Assembly (NCBI GenBank): GCA_902462325.1
Contig: CABQBF010000033.1
Location: forward strand, 1 to 20,419
Origin: an uncultured Peptococcaceae bacterium
GTDB lineage: Bacteria; Bacillota; Peptococcia; Peptococcales; Peptococcaceae
DNA: 20,419 bases
Reading direction: 5' to 3'
Shown here: positions 15,040-20,419 of the stretch, piece after piece
How the letters are laid out: every line of letters starts with the position of its first letter
How positions within the stretch are numbered: the first letter of the stretch is position 1
Notes under the pieces: generated by a model
What the model was told of the DNA's origin: nothing
What the model saw: the letters and a program-made list of their open reading frames with translations, nothing else
The model's database searches: none
Program-made: the position numbers and the translations under genes

Positions 15040-15071
15040 AAAAACCCAGTAGCTGCCACTACTGGGTTTTT
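15040..15071. terminator. Shared bidirectional terminator of toxin mRNA and antisense RNA
   Basis: AAAAACCCAGTAG (15040-15052) and CTACTGGGTTTTT (15059-15071) form a perfect 13-bp stem with a 6-nt loop. T-runs are available on both strands, so two convergent transcripts can end here. Confidence 0.85.
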
Positions 15072-15108
15072 GTGCTGCCATGAGCAATCATTTCCCTGAT
15101 TGTCTTTA
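15072..15108 (+). repeat. Direct-repeat copy of the toxin start region
   Basis: Matches 14924-14962 with a 2-base gap and few substitutions: GTGCT, CATGAGCA, ATTTCCCTGAT, GTCT and TA are shared in order. No reading frame follows the copied ATG usefully, consistent with a role as antisense template. Confidence 0.8.
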
Positions 15109-15115
15109 CAAACAC

Positions 15116-15144
15116 ATTATAGCATATGCAAAATTAGTTTGCAA
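15116..15144 (-). promoter_or_regulatory. Promoter of the antisense RNA
   Basis: On the minus strand TTGCAA (15139-15144), 17 bp, then a perfect TATAAT (15116-15121). The predicted start is near 15109, exactly at the edge of the repeated segment. Confidence 0.75.
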
Positions 15145-15156
15145 TATCCCCAGCAA

Positions 15157-15849
15157 TTATTTTGTATTAACCGCTAGTCCCGTTTCCTTAGTCCATGTTG
15201 TTGAAAGGTCTAAGGCATCGGCAAAATGATAGGTTAGCGGAATGTAGACGATATCATTATACTTCAGTAAAGGCCAATCACTATCATAATCATATAAAGA
15301 GCCGTCAATAGAAACCTTGTAGTCTAACTTAGTAGCAGTAACCTTTTTACCGGTTGTACATTTTCCTTCAATGTCGGCACTATAAGATGGAGTGTTCCCG
15401 GTTGTAAAATAGATTGTGCCAGATTCGGTTTTAGAGGTTAGCCCCAAGCTTTCTTTATTACGATAAGTCATAGGAAAATAGGTTGCATTGTTGTAAGAAA
15501 TCAAAGGATATTCCAACTTTGAGTTATCAATAGCATTTCCATTAATTTTTACTGCGCCGGCAGTGATAGTTGCAGTTTTAGCATTTGGGTCCGTAGTTGT
15601 TTTCGTTGTACTACTGGAAGCTGATGATGTTGAAACTGTAGTAGCATAAGGACAAACGCCATTAGGATGCAAATGCGCAGGATGACCGCCGCAATGATAG
15701 TGATAAGAGCCGAGACCGCTTTTGTTTTTATTGTCGTGATGGCCGCCACTAGAATCAGTTCTGCCACTATGGGCAAAGGCTACCATTGGCATAAAGGCAA
15801 TACATAGGATTAGTAGTACAATGAGTACTGTTTTTAGTTTTTTGTTCAA
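15157..15849 (-). CDS. Secreted YHYH-motif protein with copper-amine-oxidase-N-like repeats
   Basis: 230 aa from TTG (15847-15849), with GAAGGAT upstream; no ATG gives a signal peptide start. Residues 1-26 form a signal peptide (basic MNKKLK, hydrophobic core, cleavage near AFA-HSG). A YHYH-type histidine-rich motif follows (HSGRTDSSGGHHDN ... GSYHYHCGGHPAHLHPNG, about 27-66), probably metal binding. A Ser/Thr-rich linker (70-88) leads into two repeats with TYFPMTYR and VYIPLTYHFADALDL, which look like the stalk domain of copper amine oxidases found in many Firmicutes exoproteins. Role unknown: cell-surface or exported accessory factor of the element. Confidence 0.75.
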   Translation of the reverse strand: MNKKLKTVLIVLLILCIAFMPMVAFAHSGRTDSSGGHHDNKNKSGLGSYHYHCGGHPAHLHPNGVCPYATTVSTSSASSSTTKTTTDPNAKTATITAGAVKINGNAIDNSKLEYPLISYNNATYFPMTYRNKESLGLTSKTESGTIYFTTGNTPSYSADIEGKCTTGKKVTATKLDYKVSIDGSLYDYDSDWPLLKYNDIVYIPLTYHFADALDLSTTWTKETGLAVNTK

Positions 15850-15931
15850 TTAATATCCTTCTTTCTGTGATTTGTTCTTGTTTGGTTGTAAGGGCTATAT
15901 GCAAATCTTGTTTGCAATATGCTATAAAAAT

Positions 15932-16057
15932 AAATAAAAAGCGAGCAACCGAAGTTACTCGCTTAAATACGTGAATGAAATGGTGGGGCGACACTCTCAC
16001 ATCTCCAACTAGGGCGACGGCTGCCCGTTCCGTCCTCAATCCAGTCAATATATTTGT
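15932..16057 (-). ncRNA. Candidate structured small RNA
   Basis: A minus-strand transcript of about 125 nt is bounded by a promoter (TTGATA 16085-16090, 15 bp, TATAAT 16064-16069) and an intrinsic terminator (15939-15964 with a T-run below it). It contains GC-rich pairing segments unlike the AT-rich surroundings: GGGC (16012-16015) with GCCC (16023-16026), GACGG/CCGTC alternatives, and two copies of GGGCGAC (15986-15992 and 16012-16018). Open frames through it have no ribosome site. It occupies the 260-bp gap between the YHYH gene and hicB. I do not recognise an RNA family. Confidence 0.5.
15935..15964 (-). terminator. Terminator hairpin (minus strand)
   Basis: AAGCGAG(C)AAC (15939-15949) pairs with GTT(A)CTCGCTT (15954-15964) around CGAA with one mismatch; T-rich sequence follows on the minus strand. 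It would end the small RNA and/or hicAB transcripts. Confidence 0.7.
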
Positions 16058-16063
16058 AACTTC

Positions 16064-16090
16064 ATTATACCTTTTTCCTGATTTTATCAA
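16064..16090 (-). promoter_or_regulatory. Promoter of the candidate small RNA
   Basis: TTGATA (16085-16090) and TATAAT (16064-16069) on the minus strand, with a rather short 15-bp spacer. Confidence 0.5.
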
Positions 16091-16110
16091 CGGAATACGT
16101 ATTTTCTTTT

Positions 16111-16530
16111 TTATCTGGTTGGAGCAGAAATGCCAAGATAATCCATTAAGGCATTTTGAAAAATTTTAGAGCAATTGACACCATCTTCATCGGCTTTAGC
16201 AGCAAGCCAAGCAGGAAGGGAAAGTGTTTTTTTCACAAATTTACTGTTAATGCGTTCCCGAATTGGCGGCATAAATACGTCAATCAACACTGGAACTTCA
16301 TTTTTTTGAAATTCAATGTCGGTAATAGAGGTAGCTAAAGGAATATCTTCGCCATCTTGCTCCATTCCCCATAAGTGCAATCCTAAAGCTTCTTTAGCGT
16401 TTTTCAAAGCCATATTGGTATCATCTTTGTCGGCACAAGGATAACAACCTGGCAAATCAGGAAATTCAATTGAAATTCCATCTTCATCATAAGTAAGTAA
16501 TGCCACAAAAGCGTATCTATCTTTTAACAT
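16111..16530 (-). CDS. hicB: HicB antitoxin
   Basis: 139 aa from ATG (16528-16530) with GGAGGAG upstream. The N-terminal HicB fold has YDEDGISIEFPDLPGCYPCAD (about 14-34) and a helix with ALKNAKEALGLHL. The C-terminal part (about 95-135, LSLPAWLAAKADEDGVNCSKIFQNAL) resembles a ribbon-helix-helix DNA-binding domain, as in longer HicB proteins. It neutralises HicA and represses the operon. It is 37 bp downstream of hicA on the same strand. The order toxin-then-antitoxin is the normal one for hicAB. Confidence 0.92.
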   Translation of the reverse strand: MLKDRYAFVALLTYDEDGISIEFPDLPGCYPCADKDDTNMALKNAKEALGLHLWGMEQDGEDIPLATSITDIEFQKNEVPVLIDVFMPPIRERINSKFVKKTLSLPAWLAAKADEDGVNCSKIFQNALMDYLGISAPTR

Positions 16531-16567
16531 CGCAACTCCTCCAATCTATTATTAAAACAGTTTAGGG

Positions 16568-16765
16568 CTATTCAAAAATAATCCCGGACTGTTTAGAAAT
16601 GCTTTTCAAAGTTTTTGTTGGTATGTCTTTTCTAGGATGAGTAACTGTAACACGTCCTTTTTTTGCTGGATGTTTAAATTGATGATGGTCACCGTCACAA
16701 CCAACTTCATACCAGCCATCATCTTTTAAAATTTTGATTACTTCACGTGATGAATAGCTTTTCAT
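16568..16765 (-). CDS. hicA: HicA mRNA interferase toxin
   Basis: 65 aa from ATG (16763-16765) with TTGGAGGTG upstream. SSREVIKILKDDGWYEVGC followed by GDHHQFKHP (about 25-33, catalytic His region) and the GRVTVTHPRKDIPTKTLKSI tail are typical of HicA, a small dsRNA-binding-fold ribonuclease that cuts mRNA independently of ribosomes. First gene of the hicAB operon, with a consensus promoter and a palindromic operator just upstream. Confidence 0.93.
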   Translation of the reverse strand: MKSYSSREVIKILKDDGWYEVGCDGDHHQFKHPAKKGRVTVTHPRKDIPTKTLKSISKQSGIIFE

Positions 16766-16785
16766 GTAGCACCTCCAATAATCAT

Positions 16786-16814
16786 AGTATAATATGTAAT
16801 AAATTACGTGTCAA
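16786..16814 (-). promoter_or_regulatory. hicAB promoter with palindromic operator in the spacer
   Basis: Minus strand: TTGACA (16809-16814), 17 bp, TATACT (16786-16791), near consensus. The spacer contains a perfect palindrome GTAAT-AA-ATTAC (16796-16807), well placed for HicB autorepression. Confidence 0.8.
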
Positions 16815-16861
16815 TATATAAAATAAGTAATTTATTATTTATTTTATATGGAAGTTAATTC

Positions 16862-17053
16862 TTAGTAAGTGATGTTTTGTTGAGCGTTTTTACAAGCTTC
16901 TTTTGCTTTGTCGATTACTTTAAGAAAATTACGCCATTCTTTATATTCTAATACACCTTGTAGTTCTCTGGCATACCAGAATTCTATGCCATCTTCTGTA
17001 TAATGCTTAATATCCTCAAAAATTTTTTCGAAATATTTTTCAACAGGTGTCAT
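16862..17053 (-). CDS. dinD: DinD N-terminal fragment
   Basis: 63 aa from ATG (17051-17053), with AAGGAG about ten bases upstream. FEDIKHYTEDGIEFWYARELQ and LEYKEWRNFLKVIDKAKEAC match the first 60 residues of DNA-damage-inducible protein D, normally about 280 aa. The frame stops right after KNAQQNITY, where DinD proteins continue, so about three quarters of the protein are missing. It follows the immA-like gene on the same strand within 20 bp, so it may still be transcribed. It is either a decayed gene or a retained short domain. Confidence 0.75.
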   Translation of the reverse strand: MTPVEKYFEKIFEDIKHYTEDGIEFWYARELQGVLEYKEWRNFLKVIDKAKEACKNAQQNITY

Positions 17054-17070
17054 AAAATTTCATTCTCCTT

Positions 17071-17499
17071 TCATTTCCCCCATTTCATCATTACTAATTC
17101 AACCGGCACTCGATAGATTGCTGCTAAATTTTGAAAACTCATATCAATATATTGCTTTGGAACTTTTGGGGGGAGTAGTAACTCTGCTGAAAATAAGTTA
17201 GCCTGGTATTCATAGATATTCTTGGTCATATAAGTATGTCTGGAAAGAAAGATACAGTTATACCCCTTATGCATAATTACATGCCCTAATTCATGAGCAA
17301 GCACTACTCGCTGAACTTCTTTTTCAAGATGCATATTCAGATGAATCATGCTTTTGCGCTTATAATATTGATAAAATCCCCTGACATCAGGTTCTAAATC
17401 ATCGTAAAGTATTTCGATGTTTTTCAATTCGCAAATTGTATATGGGTCTTTTGTTTTATATCGTTTAACAAGTTTTTGAACCTGTTCAGCTACGTACAT
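17071..17499 (-). CDS. ImmA/IrrE-family metallopeptidase
   Basis: 142 aa from ATG (17497-17499) with AAGGAGTGA overlapping the stop of the repressor gene. HELGH at residues 69-73 is the zinc site, and EYQANLFSAELLLP (from 97) supplies the third ligand and is diagnostic of the family. Such proteins cleave CI-like repressors of mobile elements after DNA damage, triggering excision or induction. Here it lies directly downstream of the repressor gene (stop 17511), so repressor and protease are co-expressed. Confidence 0.92.
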   Translation of the reverse strand: MYVAEQVQKLVKRYKTKDPYTICELKNIEILYDDLEPDVRGFYQYYKRKSMIHLNMHLEKEVQRVVLAHELGHVIMHKGYNCIFLSRHTYMTKNIYEYQANLFSAELLLPPKVPKQYIDMSFQNLAAIYRVPVELVMMKWGK

Positions 17500-17510
17500 A
17501 GAATCACTCC

Positions 17511-17963
17511 TTATTTATTGCGGAACTTTTTAGGAGTAAACTTTTCTTTAGCTTCTTTTTTGGCTATTTCAGCGCCAATACGCATGGCAGCGATTAATTT
17601 CTCTTTAGATTCTTGGGTCATCGGCTCACCATCAAACATTAAGCCTGTTTGAGTTAATAGCTCATTCTCAAAATTATTCAAATATTCATCAATTTCTATC
17701 TGGTCTTTTTTATTAAGTGTAATAGAAGAGGTTTTGCCAATACTTAGCTGAAAAAGAAAACTTTCATCTGTATTTAATGCTTTGGCTAATTTTTGGATTG
17801 TTTCATTAGTAATTCGCACTGGTTTTCCTGTGCGAAAATCAGCTCCTTTTTCAATACTGTCAATGTGGGTATGGCTTATGTCGGCAAGTTTAGCAAATTC
17901 TCTTAAAGATAATTTATGTTCATCTCGATAATTTTTTATATATTCACCTAGAGCGTTATTCAT
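17511..17963 (-). CDS. CI-like XRE-family repressor
   Basis: 150 aa from ATG (17961-17963) with AAGGAGGTG upstream; the longer frame up to 18149 has no ribosome site and crosses the operators. An N-terminal helix-turn-helix (about 17-45, LSLREFAKLADISHTHIDSI) is followed by KPVRITNETIQKLAKALNTD. The C-terminal half is helical and charged, without a LexA-type serine peptidase domain. That fits inactivation by the adjacent ImmA protease. It should hold the element silent by binding the direct-repeat operators upstream. Confidence 0.9.
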   Translation of the reverse strand: MNNALGEYIKNYRDEHKLSLREFAKLADISHTHIDSIEKGADFRTGKPVRITNETIQKLAKALNTDESFLFQLSIGKTSSITLNKKDQIEIDEYLNNFENELLTQTGLMFDGEPMTQESKEKLIAAMRIGAEIAKKEAKEKFTPKKFRNK

Positions 17964-17984
17964 ACAAAACACCTCCTTAAGAAT

Positions 17985-18013
17985 ATTGTAAATTATGCTT
18001 GACAAAATGTAAA
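17985..18013 (-). promoter_or_regulatory. Repressor promoter
   Basis: Minus strand: TTTACA (18008-18013), 17 bp, TACAAT (17985-17990). It overlaps the first operator copy. Confidence 0.6.
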
Positions 18014-18065
18014 TTATAATAAGAAAACAAGTTTGTTGTTTATGCTTGACAAAATGTAAAATATA
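17993..18065. promoter_or_regulatory. Two operator direct repeats in the lysogeny switch
   Basis: A 26-bp segment (core TTATGCTTGACAAAATGTAA) occurs at 17993-18018 and 18040-18065 with one mismatch. Copy 1 covers the repressor promoter; copy 2 covers the -35 of the rightward promoter. Starts are 47 bp apart. Confidence 0.8.
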
Positions 18066-18074
18066 CTGTAATAT
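18046..18074 (+). promoter_or_regulatory. Early rightward promoter (Cro side)
   Basis: TTGACA (18046-18051), 17 bp, TAATAT (18069-18074). The -35 lies in operator copy 2. Confidence 0.75.
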
Positions 18075-18103
18075 AAAAACAACAGAGGAAGGGAGGTTAT
18101 AAA

Positions 18104-18304
18104 ATGAAAAATAAATTGAAAGTTTTACGTGCAGAGCGAAATTTAACACAAGAAGAATTAGCAGAAATAAGTGGTTTATCTAGGGCTACAGTAAATGCAA
18201 TCGAGAACGAAACAGTAAATCCTAGTGGCGAAACGATAGCAAAATTAACTAAAGCGTTAAAAGTTAGAGCAGAAGAAATTTTTTTTGAATTAAATGTTGT
18301 GTAA
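18104..18304 (+). CDS. Cro-like XRE-family regulator
   Basis: 66 aa from ATG 18104 with GGGAGG upstream. Almost the whole protein is a helix-turn-helix domain (LTQEELAEISGLSRATVNAIENETVNPSGETIAKL). It is divergent from the CI-like repressor and under the promoter covered by operator copy 2, the usual place of Cro. It overlaps a downstream frame but is clearly separate. Confidence 0.9.
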   Translation: MKNKLKVLRAERNLTQEELAEISGLSRATVNAIENETVNPSGETIAKLTKALKVRAEEIFFELNVV

Positions 18305-18329
18305 ACACAACAAATATGGGGGTGAGAGG

Positions 18330-18554
18330 GTGAAAGAACAGGAACTGAAGAAATGGAAGGTTATCTCAATCATAACAGATACGATGAACAGAATAGCATG
18401 GCTATTCAGCATAATATTTCTGGCGCTATTCGTCATGATAGCATTTGGAATGATTAGAGACCCTTCCTTTGAGAATGCTAGTAGGCTATTAACTTGTGGA
18501 ATTACAGTTAGATTTTTGTTCCTATGTAAAGACCAGATTGGCGATTTACAATAA
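18330..18554 (+). CDS. Small membrane protein of the early region
   Basis: 74 aa from GTG 18330, preceded by GGGGGTGAGAG; an ATG at 18294 lies inside the cro-like gene and has no ribosome site. A charged N-terminus (KEQELKKWKVIS) leads into one hydrophobic segment (about 20-42, IAWLFSIIFLALFVMIAFGM) and a short polar C-terminal part with two cysteines. Family not recognised. It follows the cro-like gene by 25 bp and is probably co-transcribed; its end overlaps the convergent DUF2513 gene by 9 bp. Confidence 0.6.
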   Translation: MKEQELKKWKVISIITDTMNRIAWLFSIIFLALFVMIAFGMIRDPSFENASRLLTCGITVRFLFLCKDQIGDLQ

Positions 18555-18908
18555 ACCTTTTGAAGAAAGAAATAGCTCAAAAACTTTGATAATGTTTTCA
18601 GGCATAAGAAATCCTTTGAATTTCTCTTTAAGGGAGTTCCAGACAGTGTCACTACGTACCATTTCCAAATAGTTGTGGCCCTTATCTGTGATTCTTAAAA
18701 AATGAATATTACTCGGCACAACATTATCAATATTTTTCTTAGATACCAGTTTTCTTTCTAAGATAATGATGATGGATTCATCAATATCTTCTTTAGAAAA
18801 GTTTTCTAAGGGGGCATAGAGTTCTTTTCCTTTTAGAGTTTTTTTAGCAGATAGGTTTTCTTCGAGATAAAGCATGATAGAACGGATACAATCTTCGTTA
18901 CGTTTCAA
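18546..18908 (-). CDS. DUF2513-family phage protein
   Basis: 120 aa from TTG (18906-18908), with AAGGTGGTG upstream. MKRNEDCIRSIMLYLEEN and ITDKGHNYLEMVRSDTVWNSLKEK match the DUF2513 pattern (start MKRDMDLIR, then GHEFLD.AR.DTVW), a family common in prophages near the regulatory region. The centre looks like a winged-helix fold. Function unknown. It runs against the early operon, which is unusual for the area, and has an extended -10 promoter. Confidence 0.78.
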   Translation of the reverse strand: MKRNEDCIRSIMLYLEENLSAKKTLKGKELYAPLENFSKEDIDESIIIILERKLVSKKNIDNVVPSNIHFLRITDKGHNYLEMVRSDTVWNSLKEKFKGFLMPENIIKVFELFLSSKGLL

Positions 18909-18932
18909 TAATGTTCACCACCTTTCTTTGTC

Positions 18933-18941
18933 ATTATAACA
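18933..18941 (-). promoter_or_regulatory. Extended -10 promoter of the DUF2513 gene
   Basis: TGTTATAAT on the minus strand (TGnTATAAT); no good -35. Confidence 0.5.
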
Positions 18942-19023
18942 TAGGGCGGTGAAAAGCGCATAGAAGATGTTTCAGACATAGGACATACCGACAGAAACAT
19001 ACATTTTACGGAGGTGAGCGATT

Positions 19024-19182
19024 ATGACGGAATACAACATCACTGAATTAACAGCCAATGGTCAGAAGGTGCGTATCTTCGACCCAATCTACACGGAAGA
19101 ACAAGAAGTTGCAAGAAATAGACGTATTGAAAATGCTTTGCAACGCTTTGGCAAGGAAATGGTGAAAGCCGGTATTATTTAA
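19024..19182 (+). CDS. Small hypothetical early protein (52 aa)
   Basis: ATG 19024 with GGAGGTGA upstream; stop 19180-19182. Starts MTEYNITELTANGQKVRIFD; the second half is a basic amphipathic helix (EEQEVARNRRIENALQRFGK). No family recognised with certainty. Position right after the regulators and before early metabolism genes suggests a phage accessory protein; a DNA-binding or directionality role is possible but unproven. Confidence 0.65.
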   Translation: MTEYNITELTANGQKVRIFDPIYTEEQEVARNRRIENALQRFGKEMVKAGII

Positions 19183-19227
19183 GACACCCGAAAGGGTGTA
19201 GTGGACAAGCTAGGAGTGTGAAAGAAA

Positions 19228-19386
19228 ATGAAATGCTATTGCGGAGAATGCAATACTTGCAAGCATAAAGACGAAACAGGCATAAAAGCAGCAGAACGCT
19301 GTATTAACTGTGCAACAGTAAAGTGTCCTGTCGGTGGACAAGGCAGTTGCGAAGGCTGCCAATGGGAGGCAGGAGATGAATCCTAA
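19228..19386 (+). CDS. Cysteine-rich small protein (52 aa)
   Basis: ATG 19228, AGGAG upstream at long spacing. Nine cysteines in 52 residues: CYCGECNTC near the start, then CINC, KC and CEGC. The spacing suggests one or two zinc (or Fe-S) sites. Its last bases overlap the next start (ATG 19376 within the final codons), typical of a compact phage operon. Not recognised as a known family. Confidence 0.6.
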   Translation: MKCYCGECNTCKHKDETGIKAAERCINCATVKCPVGGQGSCEGCQWEAGDES

Positions 19387-19594
19387 ACCATTATTTATAG
19401 CCAGCCTGATAGCCACAACACTTGCAGCCATGGCACTGGAGGGCGGCGCTCTATCATTTGGACAGGCCATGACAGTGATGCTGCCAACAAGTGTGTTGCT
19501 AGTGTGGAGTTTTACACAAACAGATTGGTATGAGCCAGCGGAAGGGGACGGAGAAAGTGCTACAGGAAAATACGCTGTTCGGCGCGACAGATAA
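19376..19594 (+). CDS. Small membrane protein (72 aa)
   Basis: ATG 19376 with GGGAGGCAGGAG directly upstream; a start at 19334 lies in the cysteine-rich gene and lacks such a site. Two hydrophobic stretches (about 5-22 and 28-46, FIASLIATTLAAMAL and AMTVMLPTSVLLVWSF) are followed by an acidic then basic tail. It overlaps the next gene by 38 bp. Family not recognised. Confidence 0.6.
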   Translation: MNPKPLFIASLIATTLAAMALEGGALSFGQAMTVMLPTSVLLVWSFTQTDWYEPAEGDGESATGKYAVRRDR

Positions 19595-20372
19595 GGTTAA
19601 AGAAGCGGTTGCTATCCTGCAACAGTTTGAGCCGCCAGAAGGATATTATCTCGCTTTTAGCGGTGGTAAAGATAGCCTTTGCTGCTATTGGCTCTGTAAG
19701 ATTGCTGGCGTTAAGTTTGACGCCCACTACAACTTTACAACGATTGACCCGCCGGAGCTTGTGAAATTTGTCCGTACTTTTGATGATGTAGAGATTGAAC
19801 ATCCGGGAAACGGCAAAACTATGTGGGAGTTAATCGTTAAAAATAGCATGCCGCCGACACGACTTGTGAGATACTGCTGCAAAGTATTAAAGGAATCGGG
19901 CGGGAAAGACCGCGTTAAGATTTTAGGCGTAAGAGCGGAGGAAAGTAGTAAGCGCAAAGGCCGCGAAGTGGTAATGATAGACGGCAGTGACCCGTTAGGT
20001 CGGGTAATTAACATCATTTATCACTGGACGGAAGCTGACGTGTGGGAATTTATAGGCTGTAACATGATTGATTACTGTAGTCTATACGACGAAGGTTTCC
20101 CGCGTCTCGGCTGTGTAGGCTGTCCTTTAGGCGGGCCAAAGAAAATGATAAAGGAATTTGCTCGCTGGCCGGCATATCGCAGAGCGTATATAAAGTGTTT
20201 TGAGCGCATGATAATAGAAAGAAAGCGTAAGGGAATACCCTGCCGGTGGCAAACTGGCGAGGATGTCATGGAATGGTGGCTATACGGCACAAAAGAGGAT
20301 GAGCAGCAAATGACAATATTTAACGCCTTGGAAGGTGGTGAAGAAAGTGCTGACACATCTGAGTTTGTTTAG
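19557..20372 (+). CDS. PAPS-reductase-like PP-loop ATP-pyrophosphatase family protein
   Basis: 271 aa from GTG 19557, with AAGGGGACGGAG upstream; an in-frame ATG at 19530 gives 280 aa but has no ribosome site and a longer overlap. LAFSGGKDSLCCYW (32-45) is the PP-loop. Cysteines in RYCCKVLK and LGCVGCP resemble the CC...CxxC Fe-S site of APS reductases. ILGVRAEESSKR and YHWTEADVWEFI are the other family motifs. Proteins of this kind in phages are of unknown substrate; activation of a small molecule or a nucleobase with ATP is expected from the family. It sits directly before the DNA methyltransferase gene, so a DNA-modification role is possible. Confidence 0.82.
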   Translation: MLQENTLFGATDKVKEAVAILQQFEPPEGYYLAFSGGKDSLCCYWLCKIAGVKFDAHYNFTTIDPPELVKFVRTFDDVEIEHPGNGKTMWELIVKNSMPPTRLVRYCCKVLKESGGKDRVKILGVRAEESSKRKGREVVMIDGSDPLGRVINIIYHWTEADVWEFIGCNMIDYCSLYDEGFPRLGCVGCPLGGPKKMIKEFARWPAYRRAYIKCFERMIIERKRKGIPCRWQTGEDVMEWWLYGTKEDEQQMTIFNALEGGEESADTSEFV

Positions 20373-20419
20373 CGGTATCGGCGGTCTTGACTTAGCTGCC
20401 GAGTGGGCAGGAATTGAAA
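20347..20419 (+). CDS. C5-cytosine DNA methyltransferase, 5' end only
   Basis: GTG 20347, with GGTGGTGA upstream, overlapping the previous gene by 26 bp. The 24 visible residues (LTHLSLFSGIGGLDLAAEWA) are motif I of m5C methyltransferases, the S-adenosylmethionine-binding FSGIGGLDLA. The gene runs off the window. It probably modifies element DNA or protects against host restriction. Confidence 0.9.
   Translation, partial: MLTHLSLFSGIGGLDLAAEWAGIE

Larger units (their letters stand above)
15040..15109 (-). ncRNA. Antisense RNA antitoxin candidate (RNA II-like)
   Basis: A minus-strand transcript of about 70 nt from the promoter at 15116-15144 to the shared terminator. Its 5' part is complementary to 15072-15108, which is an imperfect direct copy of 14924-14962, the end of the toxin ribosome site, its start codon and first ten codons. 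Shared blocks include GTGCT, CATGAGCA and ATTTCCCTGAT. The RNA could therefore pair with the toxin mRNA both at its start region and through the common terminator loop, as in the enterococcal par (Fst) locus. Confidence 0.7.
11701..20419. mobile_element. Prophage-like element integrated in cotJC (one end only)
   Basis: From the cotJC break rightwards the genes are of phage type: large serine recombinase close to the junction, CI-like repressor with ImmA peptidase, divergent Cro-like regulator, DUF2513 protein, several tiny early genes, a PP-loop PAPS-reductase-like protein and a C5 DNA methyltransferase. Accessory modules (type I toxin-antitoxin, HicAB, dCTP-deaminase-fold protein, YHYH protein) fill the space between recombinase and repressor. 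No structural phage genes are in view, so an integrative plasmid-like element is not excluded. The element continues beyond the window. Confidence 0.85.

Noticed and set aside
15767..16090. Minus-strand frame across the candidate small RNA
   Set aside because: No ribosome site; it overlaps the YHYH signal peptide region and the terminator; better explained as an RNA gene.
17964..18149. N-terminal extension of the CI-like repressor
   Set aside because: It crosses the operator repeats and promoters and has no ribosome site; ATG 17963 has AAGGAGGTG.

Overview
The window looks like a Bacillota (Firmicutes) chromosome. Strong AGGAGG-type ribosome sites, TTG/GTG starts and sigma-A-like promoters support this, as do two sporulation-type genes (a PdaA-like deacetylase and a CotJC-like Mn catalase). 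A spore-forming or formerly spore-forming anaerobe of the Negativicutes/Clostridia type fits, but the genus cannot be fixed from this sequence alone. The right 8.7 kb is the end of an integrated prophage-like element.

Host part, 1 to about 11,700. Positions 1-430 are non-coding and repeat-rich, with a 22-bp tandem repeat and hairpins. A remnant of a Uma2-type nuclease gene follows. A minus-strand pair then encodes an MGMT-like protein and a PdaA-like polysaccharide deacetylase. On the plus strand a SulP anion transporter overlaps a compact Fe-S flavoprotein gene, and the pair ends in a very long hairpin terminator. Next comes an AT-rich sulfur-redox cluster: a DASS/SLC13 anion permease, AprA-like and AprB-like adenylylsulfate (APS) reductase subunits, and a ferredoxin fused to an MvhD-like cysteine domain. 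A terminator and a Crp/Fnr-family regulator gene follow. No ATP sulfurylase or Qmo complex is present here. A DUF2628 membrane protein, a tiny membrane protein and the 3' part of cotJC complete the host part.

Mobile part, about 11,700 to the end. The element interrupts cotJC; the missing 5' part should lie beyond the right edge. From the junction inward it carries a dCTP deaminase/dUTPase-fold protein with changed catalytic positions, a 50-aa ORF, a large serine recombinase, a truncated DNA-binding protein gene flanked by matching hairpins, a Fst/par-like type I toxin-antitoxin, a secreted YHYH protein, a candidate structured RNA, a HicA/HicB module, a DinD fragment, an ImmA peptidase and a CI-like repressor. 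These are followed by the divergent operator region, a Cro-like regulator, small early genes, a PAPS-reductase-like PP-loop protein and the start of a C5-cytosine DNA methyltransferase.

The most notable items are three. The first is the convergent-RNA toxin-antitoxin at 14,875-15,144, where a second copy of the toxin start region is transcribed in antisense and both RNAs share one terminator. The second is the minimal APS-reductase locus with an unusual candidate electron carrier. The third is the interruption of a spore-coat gene by an element with a serine recombinase, which could be restored by excision.
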